A DNA stretch of 64,000 nucleotides from Rhododendron vialii (GCF_030253575.1 NC_080557.1:19432501-19496500); one strand, 5' to 3'. Counted from the stretch's first letter, positions 32,663 through 45,361 are shown. A program made the numbers and translations. Notes: generated by a model from the sequence alone, not told the origin.

Positions 32663-35600
32663 CTCCTCCACAAACCCTATCCAAAATCGAAGGTTAAGAC
32701 TTGCAAATCTCAAAAAAACGTGAAAAGGAAGCACGATCTACACAAAGAGGGCTACGAATCAATCTCAACAAAGTGGCATTCGGACAATTTCGAAATTTCT
32801 TACATTTTGGAGATTTCACCAATGAGGTAGAATTTATGCTAAATGATTAATATGAGCGTGTGTATGTGTTACACTTATTTCGAGTTTTTGTTAGAGTAAT
32901 CTAGTTATAAACCGAGCCCTAGTATATGTGTTTGAGTATATCTTTGCTATGCATGAGATTTTGTTAGAGATTTGTATGATTGTTCATGGTTATGATTTGG
33001 TTTATGCTATTTTACTTTTTGTCTTCGTATGAGTGAGTTCACTTTCTAAGTAAAAAGTTATGAGAGTTAATTGACACTTGAACATGAAACATGAACCGGA
33101 TACGATTATGCACTCCAAGTGTTTGGACAAAAATATTATTATACACTTCACACGTTTAATGAAATGAAAGTAAGAGAATTTTTCCATACCAAGAAAAAAA
33201 AAGGTTGGTGGAAATAATTTCTTGATATATGGCTTTGGATATTTGTTGAATATATGTACATAGTTAATGTTCTTTTGTGGATACTAGATTGAATATTCTA
33301 TATTGGTTTACTTTAATGAATTTGGGTGAGTTATTTACGAAATTTTGGTTGATTGTAGTTGATTTGGGCTATAAGGCCAAGTGTTTGAGATATTTTGGAA
33401 TATGATAGTTTCGTGATTTTGAGTTGGGTCACTGGGGAATTCGGGTCAATTGACACCGTCGGTGAAAGTCCATAATCCCACGCGGGGTAGTTTGCTTTGT
33501 TCTTCAGTTTAGTAGCCCGTAAAGTGCATGTGCTAGAGACGTCTAGTACGATTGTTGGTTGGTTAATTGTATCGTTGAGCAACTCAAACATATTAATGTC
33601 TTCGTGTTAAGCAAGTTTGATATTCGATTTGGTTGGCTATTCTTTTATGGGCTTTATTATTTTCCGTGTCGATTTTTATAATTAATTTCCATTCTTCAGG
33701 ATTTTATTTGAGTTATGGTTTAATAGCATTGTTTTGAACTTGACTGTGATTTGGTGGTTTTACAATCTAATTGTGAACATTAGAAGGAAAAGAAACAAAG
33801 AAAAACTTTTCAATACCAGTATATAAGAGAAAAATATATTTTTGTATATCAAACTTCGCATGTTCATAACTATACGTTTAGCGTATTTTCTACACGAGCT
33901 GTGGCTCATGTTGTTGTTAACCCAAATTTTTATGGTTCAGAGGTAGATCCTGTAGAGACTCGTATTTTCTTTAATTATTGAAATGTTATTTAAATGACTA
34001 ATTGGGAGAATATGGTTTAATTGGTGATTGTTTGATTTGAGGATCTAAGTGAAAGAAGTGAGACTTGAGGGAGTGTGTGTGTAGTTTAAAGATATAAGAG
34101 TATATAAGGGATGAGTGTGTGTGTAAAGGATCATTTTCATCCTCCCATCTCTCTCCCATCCGATCTCTCCCTCTCTCTATCAGCCGAACTATCTCTCTCT
34201 CCCCTTCTCACTCAAAAACCTCACTCAATCACTCAAGAACTCTAAGAATCAACCTCCCTCCAGCCTTGCAATCTCGTTCCTAAGCTTAAATAATCCTTGG
34301 GTTTCATCGAGTAAGGCTTGAATCGAAGATTTGAAGTTCAAAGAGGTTAGGGCTCGCTCAAATCTCGTAGATCTTGGTGTTCGTCGCGAGGTAGGGACTT
34401 CTTTACCTCTTTTATGTGTTTATATGTTGGTTTGGTGCAAGAATCAAGCTTTGATTGTCTCCCTTTGTTCATTTCGAAAGCTGTCGAAATCTACAGAAAA
34501 TCGCCCAAAATCGCCTAGAGATCGATCCCTGAACTTGGGGGATCGATCCCCCTTTTCATTTCTGGTCCAGCAAGCCCAGGGCTCGATCCCTGGTGATGGG
34601 GGAATCGATCCCTCCCTTCTCTGGAATTTATGCTCGTCTTTTGAGTTTCAGCCCAACTTCAAATGACTATAACTTTTTCGTCCGATGTTGGATTCATGCA
34701 AATTTTATATCGATTCGAAGGTCTTGAAGTTATCTTTTCATTGCCACCAAAATCACCTAAAGACTCTAAGTACACAAAAAGTTATGACTGTTAGAGTGGG
34801 AGTGTGTCAGTCACCCAACATCCATTGGCTACTCCTATGATTATTGTTTTGTCATTATGACTTCCTATGATAAGTGGATGTTATTTTTGACTTGTTGGCC
34901 TTTCGTTAGTAAGGAATGAATAATAGTTTACTTGGTTAAAATGTTAATAAGATGCAACTTGCGAATGAATGATTACTTGTGAACGTTTGTGGTATATTTG
35001 TGATATTGTTGGCATGTCGTGATATATTTCATGAATGAATGAGGTTCTGAGAAAGCTTTAACTTGTATGTTGAGTGAGGAAATAGTTGTTTGGATCGGTG
35101 GTCAATTTAGAAAGTCTCGTAACGCAAAGGGTGGTAATACGAAGACTTAGATGGTCTCGTAGCGCAATGGGTGGTAATACAGTGACCTTAGATGTTGGTG
35201 TACACCATAACGCTAGGGGTGGTAATACGGTGACTCTCGTGGTATAATACGGCAACGCAAGGGGTGGAAATGCCGATGGTCGAGATATGGGATAGTGAGT
35301 AATGTCAAAGTTGTTACTTGCTTGAGTATTGTGAACCTTATGGCATAATGTGATTATAACATATCTTAGAATGATCGCCTTGAACGTTTGGCACATCCTT
35401 GAGTCGATTGTATTTCGTCGTTGAGCTATATCCTCTTGTTTTCCTTCTCTTGCCCTTATCATCACATTTGCATGTAAGATTGGTAAAGATTTTCCTACTG
35501 GGCTAGTGTAGCTTAACAAAATCTTTCTTTTCAGGTCTTAACGCCGGGCAATAGATTACATGCAATGGTGTGCTTGGATACGAAGATTTTGGAAGCTAAT

Positions 35601-35891
35601 TTGATTTAGTTACTTACTCATCTTGTAATAGACTTACTTTTAGTCAAAGATGGCTTTGTAACTAATTAATCTAGAAATTCTTTTGACTAAATCGTTTGTA
35701 GCTATTAGCTCGTCTGTACTTGTACTTAATCTCATTTTGAGGCCGGTGTGCTAAAGTTGTAATTATCTAAACTTGAGGACTTGTTTGTAAATTAAACAGG
35801 TGGGAAACTCTTTTGGGTAGCATATATGATATACGAAACTCTTTTATTGAAATATATTATTTAATTATGTTGAAAATTGAGGGCGTGACAG
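32660..35891 (+). repeat. Gypsy LTR-like sequence, probably solo or truncated
   Basis: 34090-35891 has the look of a long chromovirus-type LTR. It has a TATA-like GTATATAAGG (about 34098), a CT-rich leader (34140-34260), repeated GATCGATCCC units (34518-34610), a degenerate GGGTGGTAATACGGTGAC-type tandem repeat (35095-35260) and the end GAGGGCGTGACA at 35880-35891. The 5' boundary is not clear and may lie anywhere in 32660-34090, which holds no recognised gene. No partner LTR or coding domains are present. Confidence 0.5.
35095..35270. repeat. Degenerate GGGTGGTAATACG tandem repeat
   Basis: Four or five units of about 40 bp contain CGCAAxGGGTGGTAATAC. They generate a long minus-strand open frame (35058-35519) with no family resemblance, which I treat as an artefact. 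Confidence 0.75.
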
Positions 35892-36151
35892 ATCCGAAGG
35901 CTTAAGAATTATTGGATATGTTCTAATTCTTTTTTGAGGGCTTAATTGGATACTCGTATATTTTGGTTTGTAAGACCATTGAGGTCATGAAATTTGTAAA
36001 CTTTTATTTACTTTTGGTAATGTAGATTTGTATATTGAGAGAATGGGCCTAGAAGTGTATAAATATAATGTATTTTGAAGTTTATTTGTAATAAAAGGTG
36101 GGTTGCTACACTAAAGCAAGCCAACTAACCAAAATGGTTTCATTTTGAATT

Positions 36152-36190
<39 letters not shown>
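36152..36190. repeat. (GA)n microsatellite
   Basis: About 18 GA units followed by a short AT run. The surrounding 35892-36900 contains no recognisable gene. Confidence 0.95.
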
Positions 36191-36191
<1 letters not shown>

Positions 36192-36906
36192 TATAGATGA
36201 GGTTGTGTTGTGTGGTCCTCATCCACACACACACCCCTTTTATACTAGCACCCAAACCAATTACGCTCACACTCCCTCAAATAACCGAATAACAATCCTA
36301 TCATTTAAGCCCCAAACCAAATAAGCTCACAAATTTCTCATTTATTCCATATTTTAGCATTCATAAAACCCTTAAATCATTTTCTAAAAATCCGGGTCTC
36401 TACAAGCGAGGCGAGAGGTTGAAAGTGCTCCTATTCATGGATCAAAGCCAAGTGAGAATGATTGTCAGCAATGGTCATCTGTTGATGGTGGTCGTCCGTT
36501 GGTGGTGGTTGTGCGTCGGTGGTGGTGGGTCGGATTTAGAGAGAGATTGTTTGGGCGGGGAAGAGAGAAGAGTGAGAGAAGGGGGACGAGAAGGGCTTGA
36601 GATTTTGGAATCTCAAATTTTGAAATCCCCAAATTTTGAATTTTCACCAGTTGAAGTGGAGCCCATTATTTTTGCCTGTCAACTTTCCACGTTAGACTTT
36701 GTTGTCTTATTTGTTTCTTTCTTTGCTAATAGCATTTCAACCCAATTTATCCTCTATCTCAATCAAGTACTAATTTATCCCCATATCTAATACCTTATTC
36801 AAACCAACTCCTTTTTAATCATTCTTCCGTAAAAATCACATCAATATGGGTCAATCATTCTTAAATAATACCTTTTACTATCTTATCTCACTTCATAAAT
36901 AATACC

Positions 36907-37255
36907 CCAAATTCTTATCCCGTATCCATTTGGGTTCTTATTTAGGATTTCATTTTTCAATTACCGTAGAATAGAAATCGAGGGTATATGCGACTTTTCA
37001 AGTTTTAGTTCGTGTATAAGCAATTTATTTTTTCCTTATCATGCAAAGAGCAATTTCGAAAAAATCTCACGATGAGTCACCTCAAATTATTATCTCCTAT
37101 CCAATCGGGCCCTTATTTAGGGTTTCATTTTTCAATTACCGCAGAATAGAAATTGAGGGTATATGCGTCTTTTCAAGTTTCAGTTTGTGTATATGCAATT
37201 TCTTTTTCCTTACCATGCAAGGAGCAATTTCGAGAAACCTCACCATGAGTGCGCA
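36907..37255. repeat. Tandem duplication, about 175 bp, upstream of the acyl carrier protein gene
   Basis: Copies at about 36907-37079 and 37083-37255 share blocks such as CATTTTTCAATTACCG, GAGGGTATATGCG and CATGCAA.GAGCAATTTCG. The second copy ends about 110 bp before the start codon, so part of the promoter or leader has been duplicated. Confidence 0.85.
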
Positions 37256-37336
37256 ATTGTTTGCCCCTTATACCGCTGAAACGCAGTTTCCCCTTCGTCA
37301 AATACCCAACCCGTCCTCCTCACTCCTCAGTTACCC

Positions 37337-37362
<26 letters not shown>

Positions 37363-37367
<5 letters not shown>

Positions 37368-37563
37368 GTCGGCTTTGAGATCAGCGATGCTTCGCCACAT
37401 CCGAGTGCCTGTTACTGAAACCCTAACCCTAAATGGGTCGAAATGGAACCTCTTCAACAACGTACGATCGATGTCGTCCCACGACGATCATATCACTAAA
37501 GAAGAAGTCATCCACAGGGTCCTCGACGTCGTCAAGAGCTTCCCCAAAGTCGACCCTTCCAAG
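37363..37563 (+). CDS. Mitochondrial acyl carrier protein, exon 1
   Basis: The ATG at 37363 follows a (GA)n leader and opens a 67-codon exon. The first 40 or so residues (MASALRSAMLRHIRVPVTET...VRSMSS) are Arg/Ser-rich and nearly free of acid, as in a mitochondrial targeting peptide. They are followed by the first helix of the carrier domain, EEVIHRVLDVVKSFPKVDPSK. The exon ends at AAG|GTCGGT (phase 0). The product is the phosphopantetheine-bearing carrier of mitochondrial type II fatty acid synthesis, which supplies octanoate for lipoic acid and is linked to complex I and Fe-S assembly (family knowledge). With exon 2 the protein is 125 residues, the usual size for a precursor. Confidence 0.93.
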
Positions 37564-38869
37564 GTCGGTCACTCAGTCATTCAACGCTTCCTCTTTCATT
37601 TTCCTCACTCGATTTACTCCTGTTTGGTTGCTGACAAAATGTACGAAAACAAAAAACTGAGAATTGAAATGAATGCCTTGGTTTTACTTCATTATCTTCA
37701 ATGAATCGTAGGATGTGTAGGGAAAGTGTCCTATAATCGTTTGGCCTCGTCTATAATTTCTTTTGTTTCCGTCTTCATCAGTAATTTCGTTTGGTTCCCG
37801 AGAAAATGTAGGAAAACGGGAAACCGATAAATGAAGGATTGAGATGTAAACTACAACACATTGCAACTTTTCTGATTACTTCACATGTTTTTGCTTTATG
37901 GTAAACTAACAATTTTAAGGCTGTATTTAGATCAGGGTTTTGTGGTGGGCAAGGTCGGAATAAGGATTTTGAATTCGGGGTGGCAAAATTAGAAGAAACC
38001 AACCATTAAAATCCTTAACACCAAGAGAACACACATGTTCTATGGCTAATTGTTCATAATGCCGAAAGAAAAGTACACATGTTCTAAGTGTTTTTTGCTT
38101 GGCTTTATTTAAATATATTTTTGCTTGGCACATATGTTCTAAGGTTAATCATTCATCAATATCGAATAAAAATAGTTCTACGATCAACTAAAATCAACCC
38201 AAGGCATTTTTTCAAATCCTGAAAACAAGGTGGATTTGTATTTGGTTTTAGAGAGAGAAGAATGTGGACAGAGGGAGGACGCAAGAAAATAACAAGGATG
38301 GTTATGCTTATTTTAAGGTTCCAAAAGCAAAAATCGCACTAGATTCTCTTAACTAATTTCAAATTATCATTTTAAGTAGGGTTTAATTTTTAAAAAAACA
38401 CTAGACTCCCGTTAACAAACAAGGTTTAAAGTTGGCACAATTCACTTTGACACCTTGTGCTTTGGCCCATGTGCGGTTTCGCTGTCTTACATTTGATTAT
38501 CAGTTAACAGAACTTGCAAATGACCTTAATACCCTTGTCTCCTTCCTCTCACTCATAGAGATATGCAAATGCATATACATGTACATATGTATACATATAT
38601 TATCTAGTATCTACAACTACAATATAAAAAATAGTGTTTGTAGGATAACAGAACAGATCAAGGATTCAAGCAAAAATGAAGAACTTGGATCAAGCATTCA
38701 AAAATTGAGCATTGCATATGATGAACTCGGATATGTATCACATAACCAAACTATCGCATTAGGAATCTACGGGTCACAGCCACAAAATATAGTTTAGGTT
38801 ATTTGCAATGCAAATGCTATCGAGTTAGTTTGCACTATCGGTTTTAACTTTTAATTATATAAGTCTCTC

Positions 38870-39240
38870 TAATCAGTCGAGTATGGAAAAGATAATTATC
38901 ACTTACCGTAATTGGAACTTCTCCACCTAATAATCTAAGATTTTGTGTTGGATCTAAATTTTTTAAATGATATCAAAGCGGGGTTCATTCCACACGATGA
39001 CAAACCCGATAGAAAAATTACACTTGGACCTCAAAAAAGTTGATATGTATATGTGATGATAGACCTCAAAAGTTGTTGCAAGAGAAGTATGATATATATT
39101 GTTAGGTAATATAAGTCCCACATTGGTTAGGTATTGGCATCAGCAATGACTTACTCTACTGTTGAGGCCTCTCCAACTAATAACTTATGCTTCGAATTTG
39201 GATCCAAAACTGATCAAAAAAAAAAAGAAAAAGTTGGATC
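38870..39240 (+). repeat. Two LTR/TRIM-like remnants in the intron
   Basis: The two stretches resemble each other. One has ACTTCTCCACCTAATAATCT followed by TGATATCAAAGC, which recalls a decayed tRNA-Met primer site. The other (39105-39225) has AAGTCCCACATTGGTTAGGT and CTCTCCAACTAATAACTTA. This is the pattern of a common small plant LTR family. Ends and duplications are not clear. Confidence 0.4.
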
Positions 39241-40174
39241 CAAATTTTTACCAAATTTAGAGATTTACATGGAATTTTTACCGATATGATTGATAAATTT
39301 GATTATGCAACCTTGGTTACTCATTTGGAGCTAAAAATAAGGGAATGCGTGGTATTTTGTTGCTATTGATTTAGTTGCTATGACTTGTACCTAGTTGTAC
39401 CTGTTGTGGAATGTTATTGGTGGGGTGGTGTGAAGGTGAAAGGGTTCTTCACATGTACTCTAATCATCATTTCTATCTCTACTGTTCAAGAATTCGTTCA
39501 TTTCTTGACAGACCTTAATTTTCCCTTCAAAATTTAATATTCAGTTACTTAATATACCTTGATATTCTAATCATTGGTCGTATTTTAAGATATGGTACTG
39601 TATGTTCAACATTTCCCTAACGTGTTTGTGTCCTAGTTTTAGGAGAAATCACATGCCGGGGTGTCCGTGTCCCGTGGTTGTATCTGTGTTTTATACTATT
39701 AGATTTGGATAATCAAAATTGGTTTATTTTGAACTAAGGTTGGAAAGAAGATAGGAGGAACCAAAATGAAGTGAAGTATGGTTGGAGATGCTCAATGGCT
39801 TGTGTAGATATTGATATGCTTTACCTTTTAATAAACGATATTGGAACGCAGCAATGCTAGAGTTGTTTTAGTTTCTAATCTAAATAGTTAAATAAAGTTG
39901 TGGAGTTATGTTCCATAAGCTTATATAGGATTTGGACATTCAAACATTTAGAAGGCCATGTTGGTTTTTAATTTTTTTTTTTTTTGTTGGTAATTTACAT
40001 TGGCATTTACTACAGTCTGATTTGATTGCTCTTTAACTCGTGAAAGTTTGTGTTCCAATCCACATTTCTGGCAGTGGAATTCTTGGAGTCAGTTTATGAC
40101 ATAGTTGCTAAAATCTTACAAACATGATTCCAATCTTATGATTCGAAACCATTGTGATGTGAGAAACCCACTTT

Positions 40175-40201
40175 GGGGTGGGGTTGGGATTGGGATTGGG
40201 G
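40175..40201 (+). other. G-run cluster, potential G-quadruplex
   Basis: Five runs of three or four G separated by 1-3 bases lie on the sense strand of the acyl carrier protein intron. This satisfies the usual G-quadruplex pattern. Function is unknown. Confidence 0.6.
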
Positions 40202-40875
40202 TGAATTCATTGGGCCCCTTCTGTTCTTTATTTTTGTTTGGAAATCATGTTCTTTATTCTTTTTGCCCCGTTCTATTGTCCTTGAGATGAATCAACTCTT
40301 CATGCTTTCAACCCCAACCTTTCAATAGAAAAACATTCCTCTCTCTACAAGACTTCGTCTATGTATTTGACTTTACCTTGGTATTTATGCTCACGATAAG
40401 AAGCCATGCCTTTTACTTTGAAGATGAATGTTTTGGAGTTATTAATTGAGGGGGTTGAAAATATACTTGGTTGGTTTGTTTCACCATTTGAATTGAGTTT
40501 TGGGTGCGTTATATGATTGAGTTTCATCTTCTTCTTTCCTTTTCGTAGTTTCAATTGTTTTGAAATGGATTTCCCCAAATGGTGGTGGTGTAGCTTTCCT
40601 CTTGGTTTGATAGAAAACCCATATCAAACGTAACAATATCATCGGCAAGTCTCATTGCCATCACTACAGCTATATTCGTAATTGAGGTTGTGAATAATGT
40701 ATCGTCAAAGGTACCTTTTTTGTTATTGGTACGCACAATATGTACCGGTAGCAACACATTTTGTGTGCCATCTCAGATACGCTACCATAAATGTTATAGC
40801 TCCATAATTGATACTTATCTTATGTTTTTTTCTTGCATTATTGGTTTCATGTAAAAAAAATTAGATCTTATTTAC

Positions 40876-40947
40876 ATTATTTGTGTTCGTGGTGTTACTT
40901 AATGGGGTGGTGTTTGCATTATTTGTGTTCGTGGTGTTACTTAATGC
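40876..40947. repeat. 42-bp tandem duplication in the intron
   Basis: CATTATTTGTGTTCGTGGTG begins at 40876 and again at 40918, in two nearly perfect copies. The short frame at 40883-41083 is built from it and is not a gene. Confidence 0.9.
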
Positions 40948-41448
40948 CATGGGAAACACACCGTTGGAATCCCTTTGGATTCCATGGAGAATTAAGTCTC
41001 TGATACCGTCTGTGTGTGTGGGTGGGTGTGGGTGTGGGTGTGGGTGTGGGGGGGGAGATCAAATCAGTGGCATTCTCCAATAAAGTGCCACAAAGCAAAC
41101 TTCTTTGATTATCTCATGAGATAGGAATCTAATATAGTCGCAGAAGGTTCCATACTCTGTACTGCAGAAAGCACTGGCTTATGCAAATGTTTGTTTCTTT
41201 TGAAATTGCATCCGGTACTGGAACACGAGTTTTTCGCAAAATGTAACTGGAGCTAAACTAACTGTGCATTATACTTGCTAGTTGTAAAAACGTTATGTAC
41301 TGGTGGAATTCACCACCTTGATGGTAATATTGTTAAATCTGCATTTAGTGAATATGGTAGGTATGACCCAGAACGGGTCAATAGGGAAAGGTATTAGCCA
41401 CCTTGATAGTAAAATTGAAATTACAGCTCCTTCTGTATTTATCTGCAG

Positions 41449-41625
41449 GTGGCCCCTGATGTCCATTTTCAGAAGGATTTGGGATTGGATAGCTTAGACA
41501 ATGTGGAAATTGTAATGGCCCTAGAAGAGGAGTTCAAGCTCGAGATTCCAGACAAAGAAGCTGATAAGATTGACTCCTGTACTCTTGCAATTGAGTATAT
41601 CCATAACCATCCAATGGCTAGTTAA
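41449..41625 (+). CDS. Mitochondrial acyl carrier protein, exon 2
   Basis: Starts after the acceptor CTGCAG and encodes 58 residues plus TAA. It contains the phosphopantetheine site GLDSLDNVE, with the modified serine at about residue 82 of the precursor, then IVMALEEEFKLEIPDKEADKI and a C-terminal helix ending HPMAS. These are diagnostic of mitochondrial carriers. Together with exon 1 the frame is intact. The next several hundred bases are probably 3' UTR and then the first segmental duplication unit of the inhibitor cluster. Confidence 0.94.
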   Translation: MAPDVHFQKDLGLDSLDNVEIVMALEEEFKLEIPDKEADKIDSCTLAIEYIHNHPMAS

Positions 41626-42249
41626 TGTTTGCTAATTTCTATAATTTGGGATCTATCATCTTTCTGTAAGTTTTAAAATCTTTAAAAACAGGACTGTTCA
41701 AGCCCTGTCTCTCTTTGACTTCTTGGGTATTCGTAGTGACTTTGAACCCTGTAAAGGGATGGCAATAATTGGAGTTCTCTCTGATCAGAGTTAAGTTTGT
41801 AGAACTGCTTTTTGTGGTTGGTTATGCTTCTGCATGACAAGATTTGATAAGAGATGTTTCTATTCACATGTCATTCTGACTCTTTTGTTATGTTATACTT
41901 AGTTTCCGATATGTGAAGGATCCATTTTGGACCAAACTATTTCTGTTTTCCATGGTTAAGCTATGGGATCTAGTCCTGATAGGGCCTTGTTTCTGGATGA
42001 GGTTATGCAGATGTGTGTTACTTGTCTTGATGAGAAGCAGAAGGGGAAATCAAGTTAGCGGGCAACATGGGTTGGACAAAATGCGTAATGTTGCTCAACT
42101 CTCTCTCTCTGCGGCCACTGTAATTGTATACTTGACTGTTAGAATCGCTCCAGAATTGCTTTATGGTGTCATATTTATCTCTCTTCTATGGACTTTTTTA
42201 TTATTTAGGGTTCTTGTATGAACTTCTCGGTTTGTTGAGATTCAACATG

Positions 42250-43720
42250 TTCTGGAAGCGAACTGTTACTCTCTGTTAATGGAGTTCTGTTATTATTATT
42301 ATTTTTTTTTTGCGGAAAATAAGTTTTGCATTTGTCGCTAAAATACATCCCTTCTTCATTTGGGATATTTCGTACTTGTAGTGCATGCTTGTTGGAAGGG
42401 AATGTTCATTTGTACTGTGAAAATATTGGTTCCGTACCCATGTCTCTTTGATATTGGAGCATATGTTTCAGCGTCTAGTACAGTGCATGGTTTTATGGTC
42501 CCCTTTTAATTGATGTCATGCTTATGACTGAATTACACACGCTATGAATGTGGGTTTGACCTTTCTCTATGGCCTCTGTTTCGGAAATGAAAGTTCACTC
42601 ACTTTCTTTAGTTGCTCAATTCATTTTTAACTTGCTGACAGCAATTGTTAAGTAGGGAATTCTCCTGTGGAAGTCTGTCCAATGCTGTAAAAGTTTTTTT
42701 CCGAAAAGGTTTTTCAATGTTTTGCCCTATGTAGGGCAAAGCACTTAAACAATTATCATCATCTTATGTATCACAAGTTTATTAGTCGAGTTTCTTGGAG
42801 ATGCTTGGCCCGGGTTCAAATATTTTCAATAAAGTTCTGCAAGTATTTACCTGTTAACGTCAAAATTAGTCACTGAGCATTATACACAATAGATAGAGCC
42901 TCGTAAAGGTTATGGCTCAAATCATGATTGGGGTGATTTCAACAGTGATACTAGGTTTGCCCTTCTTATTTTGTTTCTTTATGTTTTCCGGCAATACAAG
43001 GGCTTAAATTGTGCTAGAATGTTTTTTACATTTTGAAGTCAAGTTTCATCTTCATTAGCTACATTCGTGAAGGCATACAATATGTTTGGAATCAGGAGAA
43101 AGTTTCAATTCTTGCTTTACTGGCTGGATGTGGGAAACAGATTAGTCGTACATCAATTCTTCCTTCTAATCTGTGATCAGTCATCAGCGATTTGATTGAT
43201 ATCTATGTGTTTACCATTTACTGCTTACTGTTTATTTCTTTCCAAAAATTTTAGACTGTAAACAGTTGTAACTCTTGTAGGCAGTCATATAATGGAGCAA
43301 AAGAAGTGTATCATTTCATTTCTCCTTTAGGCACCACATCTTGTAGCTGGCTACCATCTAGAGACTCCCCAACCTTCGGCCAATAACTTAGGCAGCTGTT
43401 GAGCACCTGATGACTCCCCTCGCCCCTGGCGGTCTCTTCCGGCCACCCCCTCATTTGTTTTCAAAACAAATTTTGGAAACACTTGGATGTACATAACATG
43501 TCTTTTTTGTTTTTGTTTTCGTATGAAGATCACGGAAAACTTGTTTCATTTAGTAAACAGTAGACACAAACCAGGAAACTGAAAACATTACCAAAAAGTC
43601 TATTCCACTCGTTTTATTTGATTTAATCCACTCGCAGAGAAAGAAACACAAGTAATTAAAATTCTTGAATTTTTATGTAGAGCTTTTTTCTACTATCTTT
43701 AACTAGAAATTCAGTTAAGC
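42250..43720. other. Intergenic part of the first duplication unit
   Basis: No gene seen. Stretches of this region resemble 46290-47100 and 48600-49500 in the same order (for example the GGAGCATATGTTTCAG-like block and the GAAGGCATACAATA-like block). It is thus part of a locally repeated unit that carries each inhibitor gene. Confidence 0.55.
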
Positions 43721-43724
43721 TCTT

Positions 43725-44188
43725 AGCTTAGTACTCCCTTTTCCAAAGCACACTCAGAATGTAGAGTGCATTTCCAGACAACTGAAGTGCATCAAACCAG
43801 ACCTATGTCCTTCGACCCATCTTCACAACTTGAAATATAAGAGGCAACTGCAGTAACTTCCTAGTACTTCTGAGACTTGTAATCATCAACTGCCTTTTCT
43901 AGGTCACTTTTTGTCTCGGAGTACGTCTCCAAACAGTCATTCAAGCATGTATTGAAGTATGGCCCTGAACTATTGTTCTTCATAGCTTTGATGATAGAGC
44001 TCCTTGTGTCAGTTGCATTCTTCATAATAAGGCCGAGTGACATTGGATACTAGGGTAGTAGTTCTCGTCCCATGCTGCTTGAAGGGACGTTTTGCAGAAC
44101 TTATAATTCACAGCTGAAGTGTCTCGGGATATTAATTTGCAGGTGTCACGGATGACTTTGTTGCTGTTGCAAAATTGAAGGCCAACAG

Positions 44189-44260
<72 letters not shown>
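43725..44260 (-). pseudogene. Invertase/PMEI-type inhibitor pseudogene
   Basis: Conceptual reading of both frames aligns along its length with the two intact genes to the right. RDTCKLISRDTSAVNYKFCK (about 44070-44150) is followed, after a frame break, by SLGLIMKNATDTRSS and CLNDCLETY (43861-44043). A stop then replaces the codon after KSQKY, followed by SCEDG. The conserved SPL segment is deleted before a DALQLS-like end near 43750. The signal peptide region is invaded by a (GA)n tract. A TATA-like motif (44311-44320) and upstream sequence are shared with the intact copies. Confidence 0.85.
44193..44257. repeat. (GA)n microsatellite in the pseudogene signal-peptide region
   Basis: More than 30 GA units where intact paralogues encode the hydrophobic signal peptide. 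Confidence 0.95.
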
Positions 44261-44262
<2 letters not shown>

Positions 44263-44530
44263 GTTTCATATTCTTGTTGGGTATGACATTTTGTGCTAAT
44301 AAGAATGGCAATATATAGTTGTGGGCAAATGGGTTGTCACAGAGAGGTGAACAAACTTCTTGAATGAAAAGCACGAGTGATTTGAAGACCTTATTGTTAA
44401 TGTTTCAATGGATTATCTGACATGTTTAATTTGTTGCTAACATGTAGTGGTACTGGCACATGTAAAATAGCACTTGTTGCTTATTGGGTTGATAAAAAGT
44501 AGTACCGAGTGCTGAGTTATGGAGAGCTAG

Positions 44531-44533
<3 letters not shown>

Positions 44534-44583
<50 letters not shown>
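44534..44583. repeat. (CT)n microsatellite
   Basis: About 25 CT units. Arg-Glu frames across it are artefacts. Confidence 0.97.
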
Positions 44584-44586
<3 letters not shown>

Positions 44587-44639
44587 CTTTTGTGAAGAGA
44601 ATGATTTCTGAGATTCTAAGTTCTAACCATGTCATCATT

Positions 44640-45325
44640 CCATACCAGGACTGTAATTAGGACCTCTTATTGGGTTGGTGCATATCTTGATGGTATTCAG
44701 ATATACGATGGGTATTTGATCATTTTGTGACTCAACAGATATCAGTGATTCATTGACCATCTTGGTTTTGGGGGTATGGCTGGAGTGGAGATGAACTGAA
44801 ACTAGCTTGGTACCAACCTGACTTAATATACAAGATCATTATCTTTATTTAAACAGCATTGCTATGGTAGGAACTCCTAAGAGAAAGAGTAGTTGAAGAG
44901 TATACATAGAATTGTTTAGGGTTGTGTTAGGTTAATATTTCACTTTGTGTTCGGAGATTAGGAGAGAAGAGGTAAAAGAAAGAACTTTTCCTGACCCAGT
45001 CTCCTGTTCCAATAACCGAAGATGAAAGAAAGGGAGATGTAAGTGGGGGAGTGGCAAATCAAAGAGGTGGGAATTGGGTTTTTCAAGGGGAGGAAGGAAC
45101 GGGGGCGGAAGATGTGGGTGTTGCCATGATGGGGCAAGGGTTGGGACTGTCCAGAGGGCGGGGAGAGCTGGAGGCAACACCGAACATGGGAAGGAGCTGG
45201 AGGTTGGGGCACAGGGATGGGGTTGGAGTGGCGGCAGCCAACAGTGGTTTGGGAAGGAGGTGGGTTGAGTGTCGAGAGACATTTTATTTGATTTTAGGGG
45301 TTATGTAATAAGTACTTTTTGTATT

Positions 45326-45361
<36 letters not shown>

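Larger units (their letters stand above)
37564..41448 (+). other. Intron of the acyl carrier protein gene, 3.9 kb
   Basis: Bounded by GTCGGT and TATTTATCTGCAG. The phase-0 junction joins K and V in a position that keeps the domain intact. The intron contains LTR/TRIM-like remnants (38870-39240), a guanine-run cluster (40175-40201), a 42-bp tandem duplication (40876-40947) and a GGGTGT repeat (41010-41056). No internal exon was recognised. Confidence 0.85.

Noticed and set aside
32464..32697. Arg-Glu-rich and Leu-Ser-rich open frames
   Set aside because: They are translations of the (TTC)n(CT)n microsatellite; the same applies at 44132-44638 and 60809-61144.
35058..35519. 153-codon minus-strand frame
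   Set aside because: It lies on a degenerate tandem repeat within an LTR and has no domain features.
31456..36330. A large Harbinger transposon starting at GGCTCGGTTTGGTTTGG
   Set aside because: No matching right terminus with TTA/TAA was found and no transposase is present between.
45051..45308. Glycine-rich frame and its proline-rich opposite frames
   Set aside because: They are produced by a G-rich patch; no start context, splice sites or family similarity support a gene.
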